From contig CAZYTM010000004.1 of the NCBI GenBank assembly GCA_964649725.1, positions 186,001 through 250,000 on the forward strand: a stretch of 64,000 bases of DNA, written 5' to 3'. The position numbers were made by a program, and so were the translations under genes. Shown here in pieces: positions 8,857 to 17,187 of the stretch; within the stretch, counting starts at the first letter, position 1, and every line of letters begins with the position of its first letter. A model generated the notes under the pieces. The model worked only from the letters and a program-made list of their open reading frames with translations. It searched no databases and was not told the origin of the DNA. The stretch is from CAZYTM01 sp964649725 (GTDB taxonomy: Bacteria; Desulfobacterota; Desulfuromonadia; Geobacterales; Geobacteraceae).

Positions 8857-9948
8857 ATGAAGGTATTGGTAATAGTTCCTGATGAATACTCTTACGGAGG
8901 AACTGGCCGTTTTCTCGAGCGGCTCTTGGAGATTCATTATAACAATAATATAGAAACTGCATTGCTAGTGTCCAAAAATCATTTAAATGAATCCTATTTG
9001 TCTTTAGCAATTAAGCATGGCGCAACTATTCTGACGGCATCAAATAAGACTCAGAAAAATACTAATCCAATTATTACATTTCTATATGATTTTATTTTCC
9101 CTTTGAGAGTTATTCACAAATGGCATCCTGATCTGGTGGTTATTTCAACAGCTGAACCAGGAAGATTGTCAGCATTATTGTTTTTCCCAATCCCATTGCT
9201 TTACATACTTCATACAGCCCCAGATAGGTGTTTCCGAAGACTGTCCATGAGTATTCTTTATATTGGGTTTATGTTTAATAATCGACTAATGACTGTATCA
9301 AATGCTGCAGCTAATATAATATCAAGAACAATGGGTGTCCCGATAAAAAAAATATCCGTTGTTTATAATAGTTGCAACTCAATAAATCACGAACAAAAAG
9401 TTGGGCATAAAACTGTTTTAACCGTAGGCCACATAGTAGGGTATAAAAATCCGTATGTATGGTTAAAAGTTGCACAAACCGTAATAAAGCAAAGAGATGA
9501 TATCACTTTTATATGGGTTGGAGATGGAGAACTTATTGATGATATTCGTAATCAAGTTAATGCGTTAGGGCTTGACAATAGGATCACGTTGCCAGGATAT
9601 TCATCAAATCTAAATAATTATTATGAGAAATCACAGGTATACTTCCAGCCAAGTTTTAGAGAAAGCCACGGTATTGCAGTATTAGAAGCAATGTCATTTG
9701 GGCTCCCATGTGTGGTCTCAGATATTGGTGGATTGCCAGAATCTGTTGACGATAATGAAACCGGATTCGTCTGTTCTCCTGAGGATGTAATTATGTTTTC
9801 TGATAAAATTTTAGAACTGCTAGGGAATGATATATTGCGCGAAAAAATGGGGACTGCAGGGCGAATAAAGGTAAGAGAAATTTTTTCAGAAGCAGAACAG
9901 GATAAGAAGATTAGATCAATATATGAGTTACTTGTTAATAAAGGATAG
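8857..9948 (+). CDS. Family 4 (group 1) glycosyltransferase
   Basis: This GT-B glycosyltransferase starts MKVLVIVPDEYSYGGTGRFLE and has the hallmark SFRESHGIAVLEAMSFGLPCVV (E-x7-E) near residue 270, with TVGHIVGYKNP at the interdomain hinge. I prefer the ATG at 8857, with GTGAG 6 bases upstream, over an in-frame ATG at 8827, because the Rossmann strand begins directly after it. It is about 363 residues long. It is the first gene of the A+T-rich segment and sits 4 bases before the next glycosyltransferase. Confidence 0.9.
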   Translation: MKVLVIVPDEYSYGGTGRFLERLLEIHYNNNIETALLVSKNHLNESYLSLAIKHGATILTASNKTQKNTNPIITFLYDFIFPLRVIHKWHPDLVVISTAEPGRLSALLFFPIPLLYILHTAPDRCFRRLSMSILYIGFMFNNRLMTVSNAAANIISRTMGVPIKKISVVYNSCNSINHEQKVGHKTVLTVGHIVGYKNPYVWLKVAQTVIKQRDDITFIWVGDGELIDDIRNQVNALGLDNRITLPGYSSNLNNYYEKSQVYFQPSFRESHGIAVLEAMSFGLPCVVSDIGGLPESVDDNETGFVCSPEDVIMFSDKILELLGNDILREKMGTAGRIKVREIFSEAEQDKKIRSIYELLVNKG

Positions 9949-9952
9949 GTAG

Positions 9953-10879
9953 ATGAAAACTTATTCCTTAACTACACCGGTTGCTTTTTTTGTTTTCAAT
10001 CGTCCGGAAGAAACTAAAATTGTATTTTCAGCAATTCGTAATGCACGCCCAGCCCAATTACTCATTATTGCTGATGGCCCACGTTTGACTAGCTTAAATG
10101 ATAAATTTAAATGTGAAGAGGTTCGTCAAATCGTTAATTTGGTCGACTGGCCTTGTGAGGTGCAGCATAACTATTCAGATGTTAATCTAGGATGTAGGAA
10201 TAGAGTAGCTAGTGGTTTAGATTGGGTATTTAACAAAGTTGAAGAAGCAATCATTCTAGAAGACGACTGTCTGCCAGATATTTCTTTTTTTAGGTTTTGT
10301 CAGGAAATGCTTGAAAGATATAGAAACGATAGTCGTATTGCATCTATTGGAGGGACAAATTATCAATGCTGTGCGTTAAAGACACCTTATAGCTACTATT
10401 TTTCACGATATAACCACATATGGGGATGGGCATCATGGAAAAGAGCATGGATGGATTATGACGTTGAAATGACTAAGTGGCCAACTGTTCGTGATACAGA
10501 TTGGTTATCTAATATTTTTACTAAAAAAATAGATTATTACTTTTGGGTTGTAAATTTTGAGAAGGCTTATTGTGGTAAGCTAGATACTTGGGATTTACAG
10601 TGGACTTTTGCTTGTTGGTTAAACAATAGACTTAGCATTATACCAAGTTTAAATCTCGTTTCAAATATAGGTTTTGGTTCAGATGCAACTCATACAAAAA
10701 GCCAAAATATTAATATCGCAAATATGGCAATAGAATCAATCAAATTTCCAATAAGACATCCAGATTCTGTAGTTAGGAATAGAATTGCAGACAATGTGAC
10801 ACAAAATAGTAATTATAGGCAAAACTTAATTATATTAATTTATAATATAATTAAGTTTCATTTGTTGAGGTCTAAATGA
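9953..10879 (+). CDS. GT2-like glycosyltransferase (HlpA-like type)
   Basis: The protein begins TPVAFFVFNRPEETKIVFSA, contains LLIIADGPR and the acidic motif IILEDDCLPD near residue 102, and then WGWASWKRAW. This pattern belongs to a GT-A family often annotated as hemolytic-protein-like or sugar transferase in O-antigen loci. It is 308 residues long. It overlaps the following methyltransferase by 4 bases. The codons are very A+T-rich. The chemistry (a glycosyl transfer) is inferred from fold motifs; donor and acceptor are unknown. Confidence 0.8.
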   Translation: MKTYSLTTPVAFFVFNRPEETKIVFSAIRNARPAQLLIIADGPRLTSLNDKFKCEEVRQIVNLVDWPCEVQHNYSDVNLGCRNRVASGLDWVFNKVEEAIILEDDCLPDISFFRFCQEMLERYRNDSRIASIGGTNYQCCALKTPYSYYFSRYNHIWGWASWKRAWMDYDVEMTKWPTVRDTDWLSNIFTKKIDYYFWVVNFEKAYCGKLDTWDLQWTFACWLNNRLSIIPSLNLVSNIGFGSDATHTKSQNINIANMAIESIKFPIRHPDSVVRNRIADNVTQNSNYRQNLIILIYNIIKFHLLRSK

Positions 10880-11820
10880 CGGTAAAATGCTGCTTGTGCG
10901 GAAATATTGAATTGTCTTTAATTGACAATATCAATGTTGCTGATATTTCAAAATTATATATCCATTTATTTAATGTTAATATTGATATGTACTTTAATGG
11001 TTTTGATATTATTAGTTATTACAGATGCAATGTTTGTAATTTATTATTTTATTCGCCTCAAGCTGCTGGAGATGAAATTTTATACAATAATTTGCAGCGA
11101 ATAGAGTGGTATTATCCAAACAATAGAACAGAATTCGCATTAGCTTATAATTATATTAAGAAAAATGATTATGTTCTAGAAGTAGGTTGTGGAAGTGGAT
11201 TTTTTGGGAAAATGCTTGAAACATGTAACTACGTAGGACTTGAAACTAATGAAAATGCAAAATTAATGGCTATCAATGCTTCATTGAATGTTACTAATCA
11301 GACCATAGAAGATCATGCTCTAAATAACAGGGGATTATATGATGTTGTTTGTTCATTTCAGGTTCTTGAGCATGTGGTAAACCCTGATAGTTTCTTAAAA
11401 TCGTGCGTTGATTGTTTAAAACCTGGTGGATTGCTTATTATTTCTGTCCCTAGCGAAGATTCCTATTTGGCAATAGTCGAAGATGGCGTTCTTAACATGC
11501 CGCCTCATCATATGACCCGATGGACTGACAAGACTTTGAAGTTTGTTGCTAGTAGATACCAACTTGAAACCATAACTCTTGAACATGAAAAATTAGAAGA
11601 AAATCATATTTTTGGATTTGCTACAGAATCGATTAGGGCAGTTATAAAGAAGATGTTTTGTCTACGGCATAAACATGTAAGTACGAAGCTATACCACAGA
11701 CTTCTTACTGGTATTTGTCAGATTTTAGGCAAAATATATTCTCAAGTAATATTGTCCTCCACTATTCGTCCTGTTGGCAATTCGGTGACAATGGTATCTA
11801 GAAAGGCGACACACCGTTGA
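10876..11820 (+). CDS. SAM-dependent methyltransferase with N-terminal zinc-ribbon-like cysteines
   Basis: The N-terminus has CCLCG and CNVCNLLF, two CxxC pairs resembling the zinc-binding head of sugar C-methyltransferase-like proteins. The catalytic core follows with VLEVGCGSGFFGKML (motif I, near residue 97), SFQVLEHV (motif IV) and LKPGGLLIISVPSED. It is 314 residues long. The ATG overlaps the previous stop and the TGA overlaps the next TTG start. It may methylate a nucleotide-bound sugar or a glycan, but the substrate is not determinable. Confidence 0.83.
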   Translation: MTVKCCLCGNIELSLIDNINVADISKLYIHLFNVNIDMYFNGFDIISYYRCNVCNLLFYSPQAAGDEILYNNLQRIEWYYPNNRTEFALAYNYIKKNDYVLEVGCGSGFFGKMLETCNYVGLETNENAKLMAINASLNVTNQTIEDHALNNRGLYDVVCSFQVLEHVVNPDSFLKSCVDCLKPGGLLIISVPSEDSYLAIVEDGVLNMPPHHMTRWTDKTLKFVASRYQLETITLEHEKLEENHIFGFATESIRAVIKKMFCLRHKHVSTKLYHRLLTGICQILGKIYSQVILSSTIRPVGNSVTMVSRKATHR

Positions 11821-13091
11821 AAGTGCTTGTTATCAGCACGTTCGAGCAATCAGGTGGAGCCGCTCGCACAGCGCATCGCCTCTACCAGCAACTGAACAAG
11901 ATGGGCGTGGATTGTCGCATGCTGGTGCAGTACAAGCAAAGTGATGACTCGTTGGTATCTGCTCCAAGAGGCTGGATTGCACAAATCACACGGATGCTGC
12001 GCCCATATCTCGATGCACTGCCATTATACTGTTACCGTTCTCGGTTAAGCCCACCTTGGAGTCTGGCCTGGCTCCCAATAGATATTCGCCATGAAGTTGC
12101 GTCATTTGCTCCTGATCTAATTCATATCCATGGTGTCGGTCATGGTTTTTTGTCACTTGATTCCATTAGTCTTTTGCCAGGTCCACTAGTATGGACGCTG
12201 CATGACTCATGGGCTTTTACCGGAGGTTGCCATTTGCCTGGTGATTGTGAACGCTATTCAGACAGATGCGGTTATTGCCCACAGCTAAATATGCGTCACG
12301 AAAATGATTTGAGCAGATGGGGCTGGAATCGTAAAGCAGAAATGTGGCCACAACTCGATTTAACCTTTGTTGCTCCTTCACACTGGCTGGCTCGTTGTGC
12401 AGCGTCCAGTTCGCTACTTAGTTCGAAGAAGATTGAAGTTATTCCTAACGGAGTTGATACGAGTTATTTTACCCCCCGTAATAGTAGCAGTGCTAAAGCA
12501 ACCTTGGGCTTGCCCAATGACGAAATCGTTATTCTTTATGGTGCATCCGCATTTTTGAAAGACGCTAATAAGGGTTTTTATTTGCTCCAGGAAGCCATGA
12601 AGCAGGTGGTTGCAAGGAAACCTCAAAAGAAGTTGGTTCTGGCCCTGTTTGGTGATTCGACTTATGGAGAGCTGGAATTCCATGGGATTCCAGCTCGTTC
12701 CTACGGACATGTGTCAACAGAGGATCAACTTGTAACTCTCTACAGTGCGGCGGATATCTTTATCCTTCCCTCGCTCCAGGAAAATCTCCCAAATACTGTT
12801 ATGGAAGCAATGGCTTGCGGGACACCTTGTGTTGCGTTTGAAGTGGGCGGTGTAGGAGATCTTATTTCTCATGGTGAAAACGGGTATCTTGCCAAGGCTG
12901 CAAACGAACATGATCTGGCAGAAGGAATTACTTGGATGCTGGCGGATGATGACCGGCGCGCAAGACTGGGGCGCCAAGCCCGCAAGACTATCGAAGATGG
13001 TTTCAGTCTGGCCGAGGTTGCCGAGCGTCATTTTGCACTTTACAGTCGTGTCATCGACGATAGTCGAAAGACTGGTGCTAAGGTATTATGA
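11817..13091 (+). CDS. Family 4 glycosyltransferase (WcaC-like), TTG start
   Basis: This 424-residue GT-B protein begins KVLVISTFEQSGGAARTAHR and has the cysteine-containing stretch GGCHLPGDCERYSDRCGYC, seen in WcaC-like colanic acid transferases. The donor motif LPSLQENLPNTVMEAMACGTP includes the E-x7-E-type region. Translation starts at a TTG overlapping the preceding TGA. Base composition returns here to roughly half G+C, so it probably has a different history from the three genes before it. Confidence 0.9.
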   Translation: MKVLVISTFEQSGGAARTAHRLYQQLNKMGVDCRMLVQYKQSDDSLVSAPRGWIAQITRMLRPYLDALPLYCYRSRLSPPWSLAWLPIDIRHEVASFAPDLIHIHGVGHGFLSLDSISLLPGPLVWTLHDSWAFTGGCHLPGDCERYSDRCGYCPQLNMRHENDLSRWGWNRKAEMWPQLDLTFVAPSHWLARCAASSSLLSSKKIEVIPNGVDTSYFTPRNSSSAKATLGLPNDEIVILYGASAFLKDANKGFYLLQEAMKQVVARKPQKKLVLALFGDSTYGELEFHGIPARSYGHVSTEDQLVTLYSAADIFILPSLQENLPNTVMEAMACGTPCVAFEVGGVGDLISHGENGYLAKAANEHDLAEGITWMLADDDRRARLGRQARKTIEDGFSLAEVAERHFALYSRVIDDSRKTGAKVL

Positions 13092-13109
13092 AACAGGACT
13101 TAATTTACG

Positions 13110-14180
13110 ATGAAGATGAGACTACTTAAGTTAATAGACCGTCTGCTGGGAGTTATTCTCAATGCGTATCTTCCTTCTGCACCGGTTCTGCCACTCCCAA
13201 ATCCCCGACGCTTCCTGCTCATCCGCCCCGGTGGCATCGGTGATGCCGTCCTGCTCACTCCGACGATCAATGCCATCAGCGAGTCATATCCTGCATGCAC
13301 AATTGATATTCTGGCGGAGAAGAGAAATGCTGCCGTATTTCAACTTGTACCTGGAATACGTAAGGTTTACTTGTATGATGTCCTTTCAGGGCTACCCTCT
13401 GTCCTGCGAAATAGCTACGATGTGGTCATCGACACCGAGCAGTGGTATAGGCTCTCTGCCGTCGTGGCGCGGATGGTCAATGCACCGATGAAGATCGGGT
13501 TTGCATCTAATGATCGTGGACGCCTCTTTACCCATCCAGTAGCTTACTCACTTGATGTCTTCGAGGTGGTTAGTTTCTTGAATCTGTTGCAGCCTCTTGC
13601 TATAACCATCTCCCAGGTAGTGTCAGCACCTTTTCTTCGCATACCGGATTCAGCGGTGGATACGGCTGGTTCATTACTGGAAGGGGTAGAGGGCAAGCCG
13701 ATCATTGCAATTTTCCCCGGTTCAAGTGTCCGAGAGAAATACTGGGGAACGGAACGTTTTATCTCACTTGCGATTAGGCTAACCAAAGGAAGTGTGGCTA
13801 TTGTTATTATCGGTGGTCAGGAAGAGATTCCCACCGGAGAAGAGATAATAAGAGAGGCGCATTGTCTGAATCTGGCAGGTATGACCTCTCTTGTGGAAAC
13901 CGCCGCAATCATCGCGAGGTCAGATGTTCTGGTGAGCGGAGATTCAGGAGTGCTCCATATCGCCGCTGGTCTTGATATCCCGACGGTGGCACTGTTTGGC
14001 CCCAGCAGTATTACCAAGTGGGCACCTCGAGGGAAGATGCACAGGGTTGCCGGCAAGAAGCCCCCCTGTTCACCATGTTCACTCTATGGGACTATCCTGC
14101 CATGTCCACACAGTGTTCGTTGCATGTCTGACATATCTGTTGACGAGGTGGTTCAGGCTATTGAACTAGTGCTGGCATAA
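13110..14180 (+). CDS. Family 9 glycosyltransferase (heptosyltransferase-like)
   Basis: FLLIRPGGIGDAVLLTPTINAI at the N-terminus, IAIFPGSSVREKYWG in the middle and SGDSGVLHIAAGLDIPTVALFGPSS toward the end are the signatures of ADP-heptose:LPS heptosyltransferases (GT9). A C-terminal cysteine cluster (CSPCS, CPHSVRC) is common in this family in delta-proteobacteria. It is 356 residues long. It is the last gene of the polysaccharide block and likely extends the LPS core or a heptose-containing chain. Whether ADP-heptose is the donor cannot be decided. Confidence 0.9.
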   Translation: MKMRLLKLIDRLLGVILNAYLPSAPVLPLPNPRRFLLIRPGGIGDAVLLTPTINAISESYPACTIDILAEKRNAAVFQLVPGIRKVYLYDVLSGLPSVLRNSYDVVIDTEQWYRLSAVVARMVNAPMKIGFASNDRGRLFTHPVAYSLDVFEVVSFLNLLQPLAITISQVVSAPFLRIPDSAVDTAGSLLEGVEGKPIIAIFPGSSVREKYWGTERFISLAIRLTKGSVAIVIIGGQEEIPTGEEIIREAHCLNLAGMTSLVETAAIIARSDVLVSGDSGVLHIAAGLDIPTVALFGPSSITKWAPRGKMHRVAGKKPPCSPCSLYGTILPCPHSVRCMSDISVDEVVQAIELVLA

Positions 14181-14221
14181 CTTGATAGCGGTAAGAAAAA
14201 ATGCGGAAGCCAATAAAACCC

Positions 14222-14250
14222 TTGACATTTTCATGCCTAACTGGTATTAA
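14222..14250 (+). promoter_or_regulatory. Sigma-70 type promoter for tRNA-Val
   Basis: TTGACA (14222-14227) and TATTAA (14245-14250) are separated by 17 bases, and the tRNA begins 16 bases after the -10 box. This is the best promoter match ahead of the tRNA-Val/thrS block. Confidence 0.75.
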
Positions 14251-14266
14251 AAAAAAGTTTTCACAG

Positions 14267-14341
14267 AGGCGCGTAGCTCAGGGGTAGAGCACTAGCTCGA
14301 CACGCTAGGGGTCGGCGGTTCGAAACCGCCCGCGCCTACCA
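14267..14341 (+). tRNA. tRNA-Val(GAC), with C at position 33
   Basis: A full cloverleaf can be folded: acceptor AGGCGCG/CGCGCCT, D stem GCTC/GAGC, anticodon stem CTAGC/GCTAG, T stem GGCGG/CCGCC with loop TTCGAAA, discriminator A and encoded CCA. The seven-base anticodon loop is TCGACAC, giving anticodon GAC (valine). Position 33, almost always U, is C here. The gene lies just upstream of thrS. Confidence 0.92.
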
Positions 14342-14367
14342 TTAATGCCACAGTTATGCAGGTGACA

Positions 14368-14394
14368 GGGGCATCGAAGTTCGATGCCTCTTTC
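14368..14394 (+). terminator. Hairpin and short T-run between tRNA-Val and thrS
   Basis: GGGGCATCGA (14368-14377) pairs with TCGATGCCTC (14381-14390) over a three-base loop, with one G-T pair, followed by TTTCT. It ends 15-20 bases before the thrS start. It could terminate the tRNA transcript or attenuate thrS. The T-run is short, so termination may be partial. Confidence 0.6.
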
Positions 14395-14409
14395 TGTTAA
14401 GGGGTTTAG

Positions 14410-16320
14410 ATGGCTGAGATCAGTGTAACACTCCCAGACGGTTCAATAAGAATGGTTAAGGATGGAGCCACTATCTATGATTTGGCAAAGACTATCGGTA
14501 CGGGGCTGGCCAAGGCAGCTATTGCCGGTAAGATTGATGGCGACCTAGTTGACATATCGTCTAAGCTGTATAACGGCTCCAATGTAGAAATTATTACCGA
14601 AAAAAGTCAGGAAGCACTAGAAATAATCAGACATTCAACGTCCCATTTAATGGCCCAAGCAGTACAAATCCTTTTTCCAGAAGCTAAAGTCACGATAGGC
14701 CCTGCTATCGAAAATGGTTTTTATTATGATTTTGATGTGAATTCACCGTTCAGCCCTGAAGATCTTGTAAAAATTGAAAATAAGATGAGCGAACTGGCAA
14801 AAGCCGGTCTCAATATTGAACGGCAGGAATTATCTAAAGATGAAGCTATCAAACTTTTCCAAGGGCTGGGGGAGAGTTATAAAGTTGAAATCATAGAGGA
14901 GCTTAACGCTGACAGTGTATCTGTATACCGCCAGGGAGATTTTGTGGACCTCTGTCGTGGTCCACACCTACCAGCTACCTCTTGGTGCAAAGCATTCAAG
15001 CTTACATCTATTGCAGGGGCATACTGGCGGGGTGATGAAAAGCGTAAAATGTTGCAACGAATATACGGTACTGCATTTGCCGATAAAAAGGAACTTGATG
15101 CTTACCTAGATAAGCTAGAAGAGGCCAAGCGACGCGACCATCGGAAGATAGGCAAGGAACTGGACCTATTTTCCTTTTCTGATGAGGTCGGAGCTGGTTT
15201 TGCTATTTGGCATCCAAAAGGTGCAATGCTCAGGACAGTTATCGAGGATTTCGAACGTAAAGAACATCTAAAGCGCGGTTATGACATAGTAGTAGGGCCG
15301 CAGATACTTAAGACAGAACTTTGGCAACGTTCTGGCCACTACGAAAATTATCGTGAAAATATGTACTTCACCGAAGTGGACGAACAGAGTTATGGTGTAA
15401 AACCCATGAACTGCCTCTCACACATGATGATATATAAATCACATCTAAGGAGTTACAGGGATCTTCCATTCCGTTTTTTCGAACTTGGCACGGTGCATCG
15501 ACATGAGCGTGCCGGAGTGCTGCACGGACTCCTCCGAGTTCGTTGTTTCACCCAGGATGATGCACATATTCTTTGTACTCCTGATCAGTTAGACGGTGAG
15601 ATTAAAGGAGTAATATCTTTTGTAAGCGATGTAATGAGAATTTTTGGGTTTGATTATGAAATGGAACTCTCTACACGCCCAGAGAAGTCTATCGGCTCAG
15701 ACGAAGACTGGGATAGGGCAACTAATGCTCTGCTCGCCGCTCTTAAAGATACGGGGCGTCAATTTGAAATAAATGAGGGTGATGGAGCATTTTATGGCCC
15801 CAAGATTGACATAAAGCTGCGTGATTGTCTTGACAGAAAATGGCAGTGTGCTACAATCCAGTGCGATTTTACCCTTCCGGAGCGCTTTGATCTCACCTAT
15901 GTTGATGCTAGTGGAGAAAGAAAACGGCCGGTCATGCTGCATCGGGTAATACTGGGATCCATAGAGCGATTCATCGGAGTTCTAATAGAGCATTATGCTG
16001 GCAATTTCCCGCTCTGGTTGGCTCCGGTACAGGTGACGGTGCTAACAGTAACTGACAACCAACTTAACTATGCACAAGGAGTAGTTAATGATTTGAGAAA
16101 TTACGGAATCAGGGTGAATGCAGATATAAGAAATGAAAAACTTGGTTTTAAGATTCGAGAAGCTCAGTTACAAAAAGTGCCCTATATGCTAGTTATTGGG
16201 GATAAAGAAGTTGACTCGGCAACTGTGACCCCTAGATTTCGTGATGGTAGTAATCTTACGCCCATGAATGTCTCAGATTTTGCAGAGTTCATAATAAAAG
16301 AAGTTAATAGTTTCCATTAG
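14410..16320 (+). CDS. thrS: Threonyl-tRNA synthetase
   Basis: This enzyme charges tRNA-Thr in the cytoplasm. The 636 residues carry an N-terminal TGS domain (about 1-62), the second additional editing domain with HSTSHLMAQAV near residue 78, and the class II catalytic core. That core has the zinc-ligand cysteine in MNCLSHM, motif 2 with FELGTVHRHERAGVLHGLLR, and motif 3 LHRVILGSIERF. A C-terminal anticodon-binding domain follows. Length matches the family. ATG 14410 has AAGGGG upstream. It leads the thrS-infC-rpmI-rplT set. Confidence 0.98.
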   Translation: MAEISVTLPDGSIRMVKDGATIYDLAKTIGTGLAKAAIAGKIDGDLVDISSKLYNGSNVEIITEKSQEALEIIRHSTSHLMAQAVQILFPEAKVTIGPAIENGFYYDFDVNSPFSPEDLVKIENKMSELAKAGLNIERQELSKDEAIKLFQGLGESYKVEIIEELNADSVSVYRQGDFVDLCRGPHLPATSWCKAFKLTSIAGAYWRGDEKRKMLQRIYGTAFADKKELDAYLDKLEEAKRRDHRKIGKELDLFSFSDEVGAGFAIWHPKGAMLRTVIEDFERKEHLKRGYDIVVGPQILKTELWQRSGHYENYRENMYFTEVDEQSYGVKPMNCLSHMMIYKSHLRSYRDLPFRFFELGTVHRHERAGVLHGLLRVRCFTQDDAHILCTPDQLDGEIKGVISFVSDVMRIFGFDYEMELSTRPEKSIGSDEDWDRATNALLAALKDTGRQFEINEGDGAFYGPKIDIKLRDCLDRKWQCATIQCDFTLPERFDLTYVDASGERKRPVMLHRVILGSIERFIGVLIEHYAGNFPLWLAPVQVTVLTVTDNQLNYAQGVVNDLRNYGIRVNADIRNEKLGFKIREAQLQKVPYMLVIGDKEVDSATVTPRFRDGSNLTPMNVSDFAEFIIKEVNSFH

Positions 16321-16331
16321 GAGGTGGCACC

Positions 16332-16856
16332 ATAGCTAAACCTACAGTAAATATTAATAATGCAATTAAAGCAAAGGAAGTTAGGGTTGTAGGGGCTGAA
16401 AGTGAGCAGTTAGGCATCCTGCCTCTAAATGAAGCACTAGCTATGGCAGAGACTCAACAACTTGATCTTGTTGAAGTTTCTCCGACAGCAGTACCTCCGG
16501 TCTGTCGAATAATGGATTACGGGAAATTTAAGTATCAACAAAGTAAAAAGTTGCAAGAAGCAAAGAAGAAACAGGTCCATGTTCAAGTAAAAGAGGTTAA
16601 GCTTAGACCAAAAACTGATGAGCATGATCTTCTTTTCAAGATGAAGCATGTACGAAGATTTCTAGAGGAAGGAAACAAGGCTAAGATAACGGTAGTATTT
16701 CGTGGAAGAGAAATTACACACATGAATCTTGGTCAAAGTGCTTTGGAAAAATTCGTTGAAGATTTACAGGATATTGCAATTATAGAAGTTAGGCCTAAGA
16801 TGGAGGGGCGAAATATGTTCATGATAGTAGCTCCTAAGGTTAAAACATCAAAATAA
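16332..16856 (+). CDS. infC: Translation initiation factor IF-3, AUA start codon
   Basis: IF-3 binds the 30S subunit and proofreads start codon and initiator tRNA. Family hallmarks are EVRVVGAESEQLGILPLNEAL, LDLVEVSPTAVPPVCRIMDYGKFKY, and a C-terminal domain ending ENRNMF-like (EGRNMFMIVAPK). The conserved N-terminus continues upstream of the first ATG (16443) to a point just after an in-frame TAG at 16308. In that space the only plausible start is ATA at 16332, preceded by GGAGG (16320-16324) with a 7-base spacer. This gives a 174-residue protein of normal length. Rare start codons are known in infC (AUU in E. coli), where they allow IF-3 to repress its own synthesis. Confidence 0.95.
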   Translation: MAKPTVNINNAIKAKEVRVVGAESEQLGILPLNEALAMAETQQLDLVEVSPTAVPPVCRIMDYGKFKYQQSKKLQEAKKKQVHVQVKEVKLRPKTDEHDLLFKMKHVRRFLEEGNKAKITVVFRGREITHMNLGQSALEKFVEDLQDIAIIEVRPKMEGRNMFMIVAPKVKTSK

Positions 16857-16891
16857 ATTTAAATACTTAATCCTAAGTAAGGAGAAGTAAC

Positions 16892-17089
16892 ATGCCTAAA
16901 ATTAAGACCAATAGGGGTGCAGCAAAACGATTTAAGAAGACAGGTACAGGCAAAATCAAGAGAAGTCATGCTTTTACAAGCCATATATTGACTTCAAAGA
17001 CAAGAAAAAATAAGCGTAACCTCCGAAAGGGGACTGTAGTAGAGTCGGTTGATCATAAAAATATCGCCAAATTAATACCTTATCTTTAA
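16892..17089 (+). CDS. rpmI: Ribosomal protein L35
   Basis: This 65-residue basic protein contains the L35 signature KIKTNRGAAKRFKKTGTGKI and ends IAKLIPYL. It has a strong AAGGAG site and lies 35 bases after infC, in the conserved infC-rpmI-rplT order. It is part of the 50S subunit. Confidence 0.98.
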   Translation: MPKIKTNRGAAKRFKKTGTGKIKRSHAFTSHILTSKTRKNKRNLRKGTVVESVDHKNIAKLIPYL

Positions 17090-17121
17090 AACTTAATTAT
17101 CTGTTGAAAAGTTTAGTAACT

Positions 17122-17138
17122 GTGAACCGTGAGGTCAC
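17122..17138 (+). promoter_or_regulatory. Small hairpin with GTGA loop between rpmI and rplT
   Basis: GTGA-A-CC (17122-17128) can pair with GGTCAC (17133-17138) around a GTGA tetraloop, with one bulged A. It lies in the 98-base gap before rplT. Ribosomal protein L20 represses its operon by binding RNA in this region in other bacteria, so this is a candidate element. The pairing alone is weak evidence. Confidence 0.3.
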
Positions 17139-17187
17139 GTCTCCCCTTACGGATCCAGAAAATACATAAGAGAAGGAGTAAATAGTA

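Larger units (their letters stand above)
8647..11816 (+). other. A+T-rich segment within the polysaccharide locus
   Basis: This stretch contains three genes and a 210-base non-coding leader (8647-8856), and is clearly poorer in G+C than its flanks. By hand count, bases 10501-10560 contain 11 G+C of 60, while 12001-12060 contain 30 of 60. The change is abrupt at 8647 and again at 11817. This fits replacement or insertion of a glycosyltransferase cassette by horizontal transfer. No transposase, repeat or tRNA marks the borders. In the 8647-8856 leader I see no gene and only weak promoter-like A+T-rich sequence. Confidence 0.6.

Noticed and set aside
14267..14341. tRNA-Val locus as an integration site for a mobile island
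   Set aside because: No integrase, direct repeat of the tRNA 3' end or phage gene was seen nearby.
16443..16856. infC starting at the first ATG
   Set aside because: This would remove the conserved IF-3 N-terminal segment and has no ribosome-binding site, whereas ATA 16332 has GGAGG at proper spacing.
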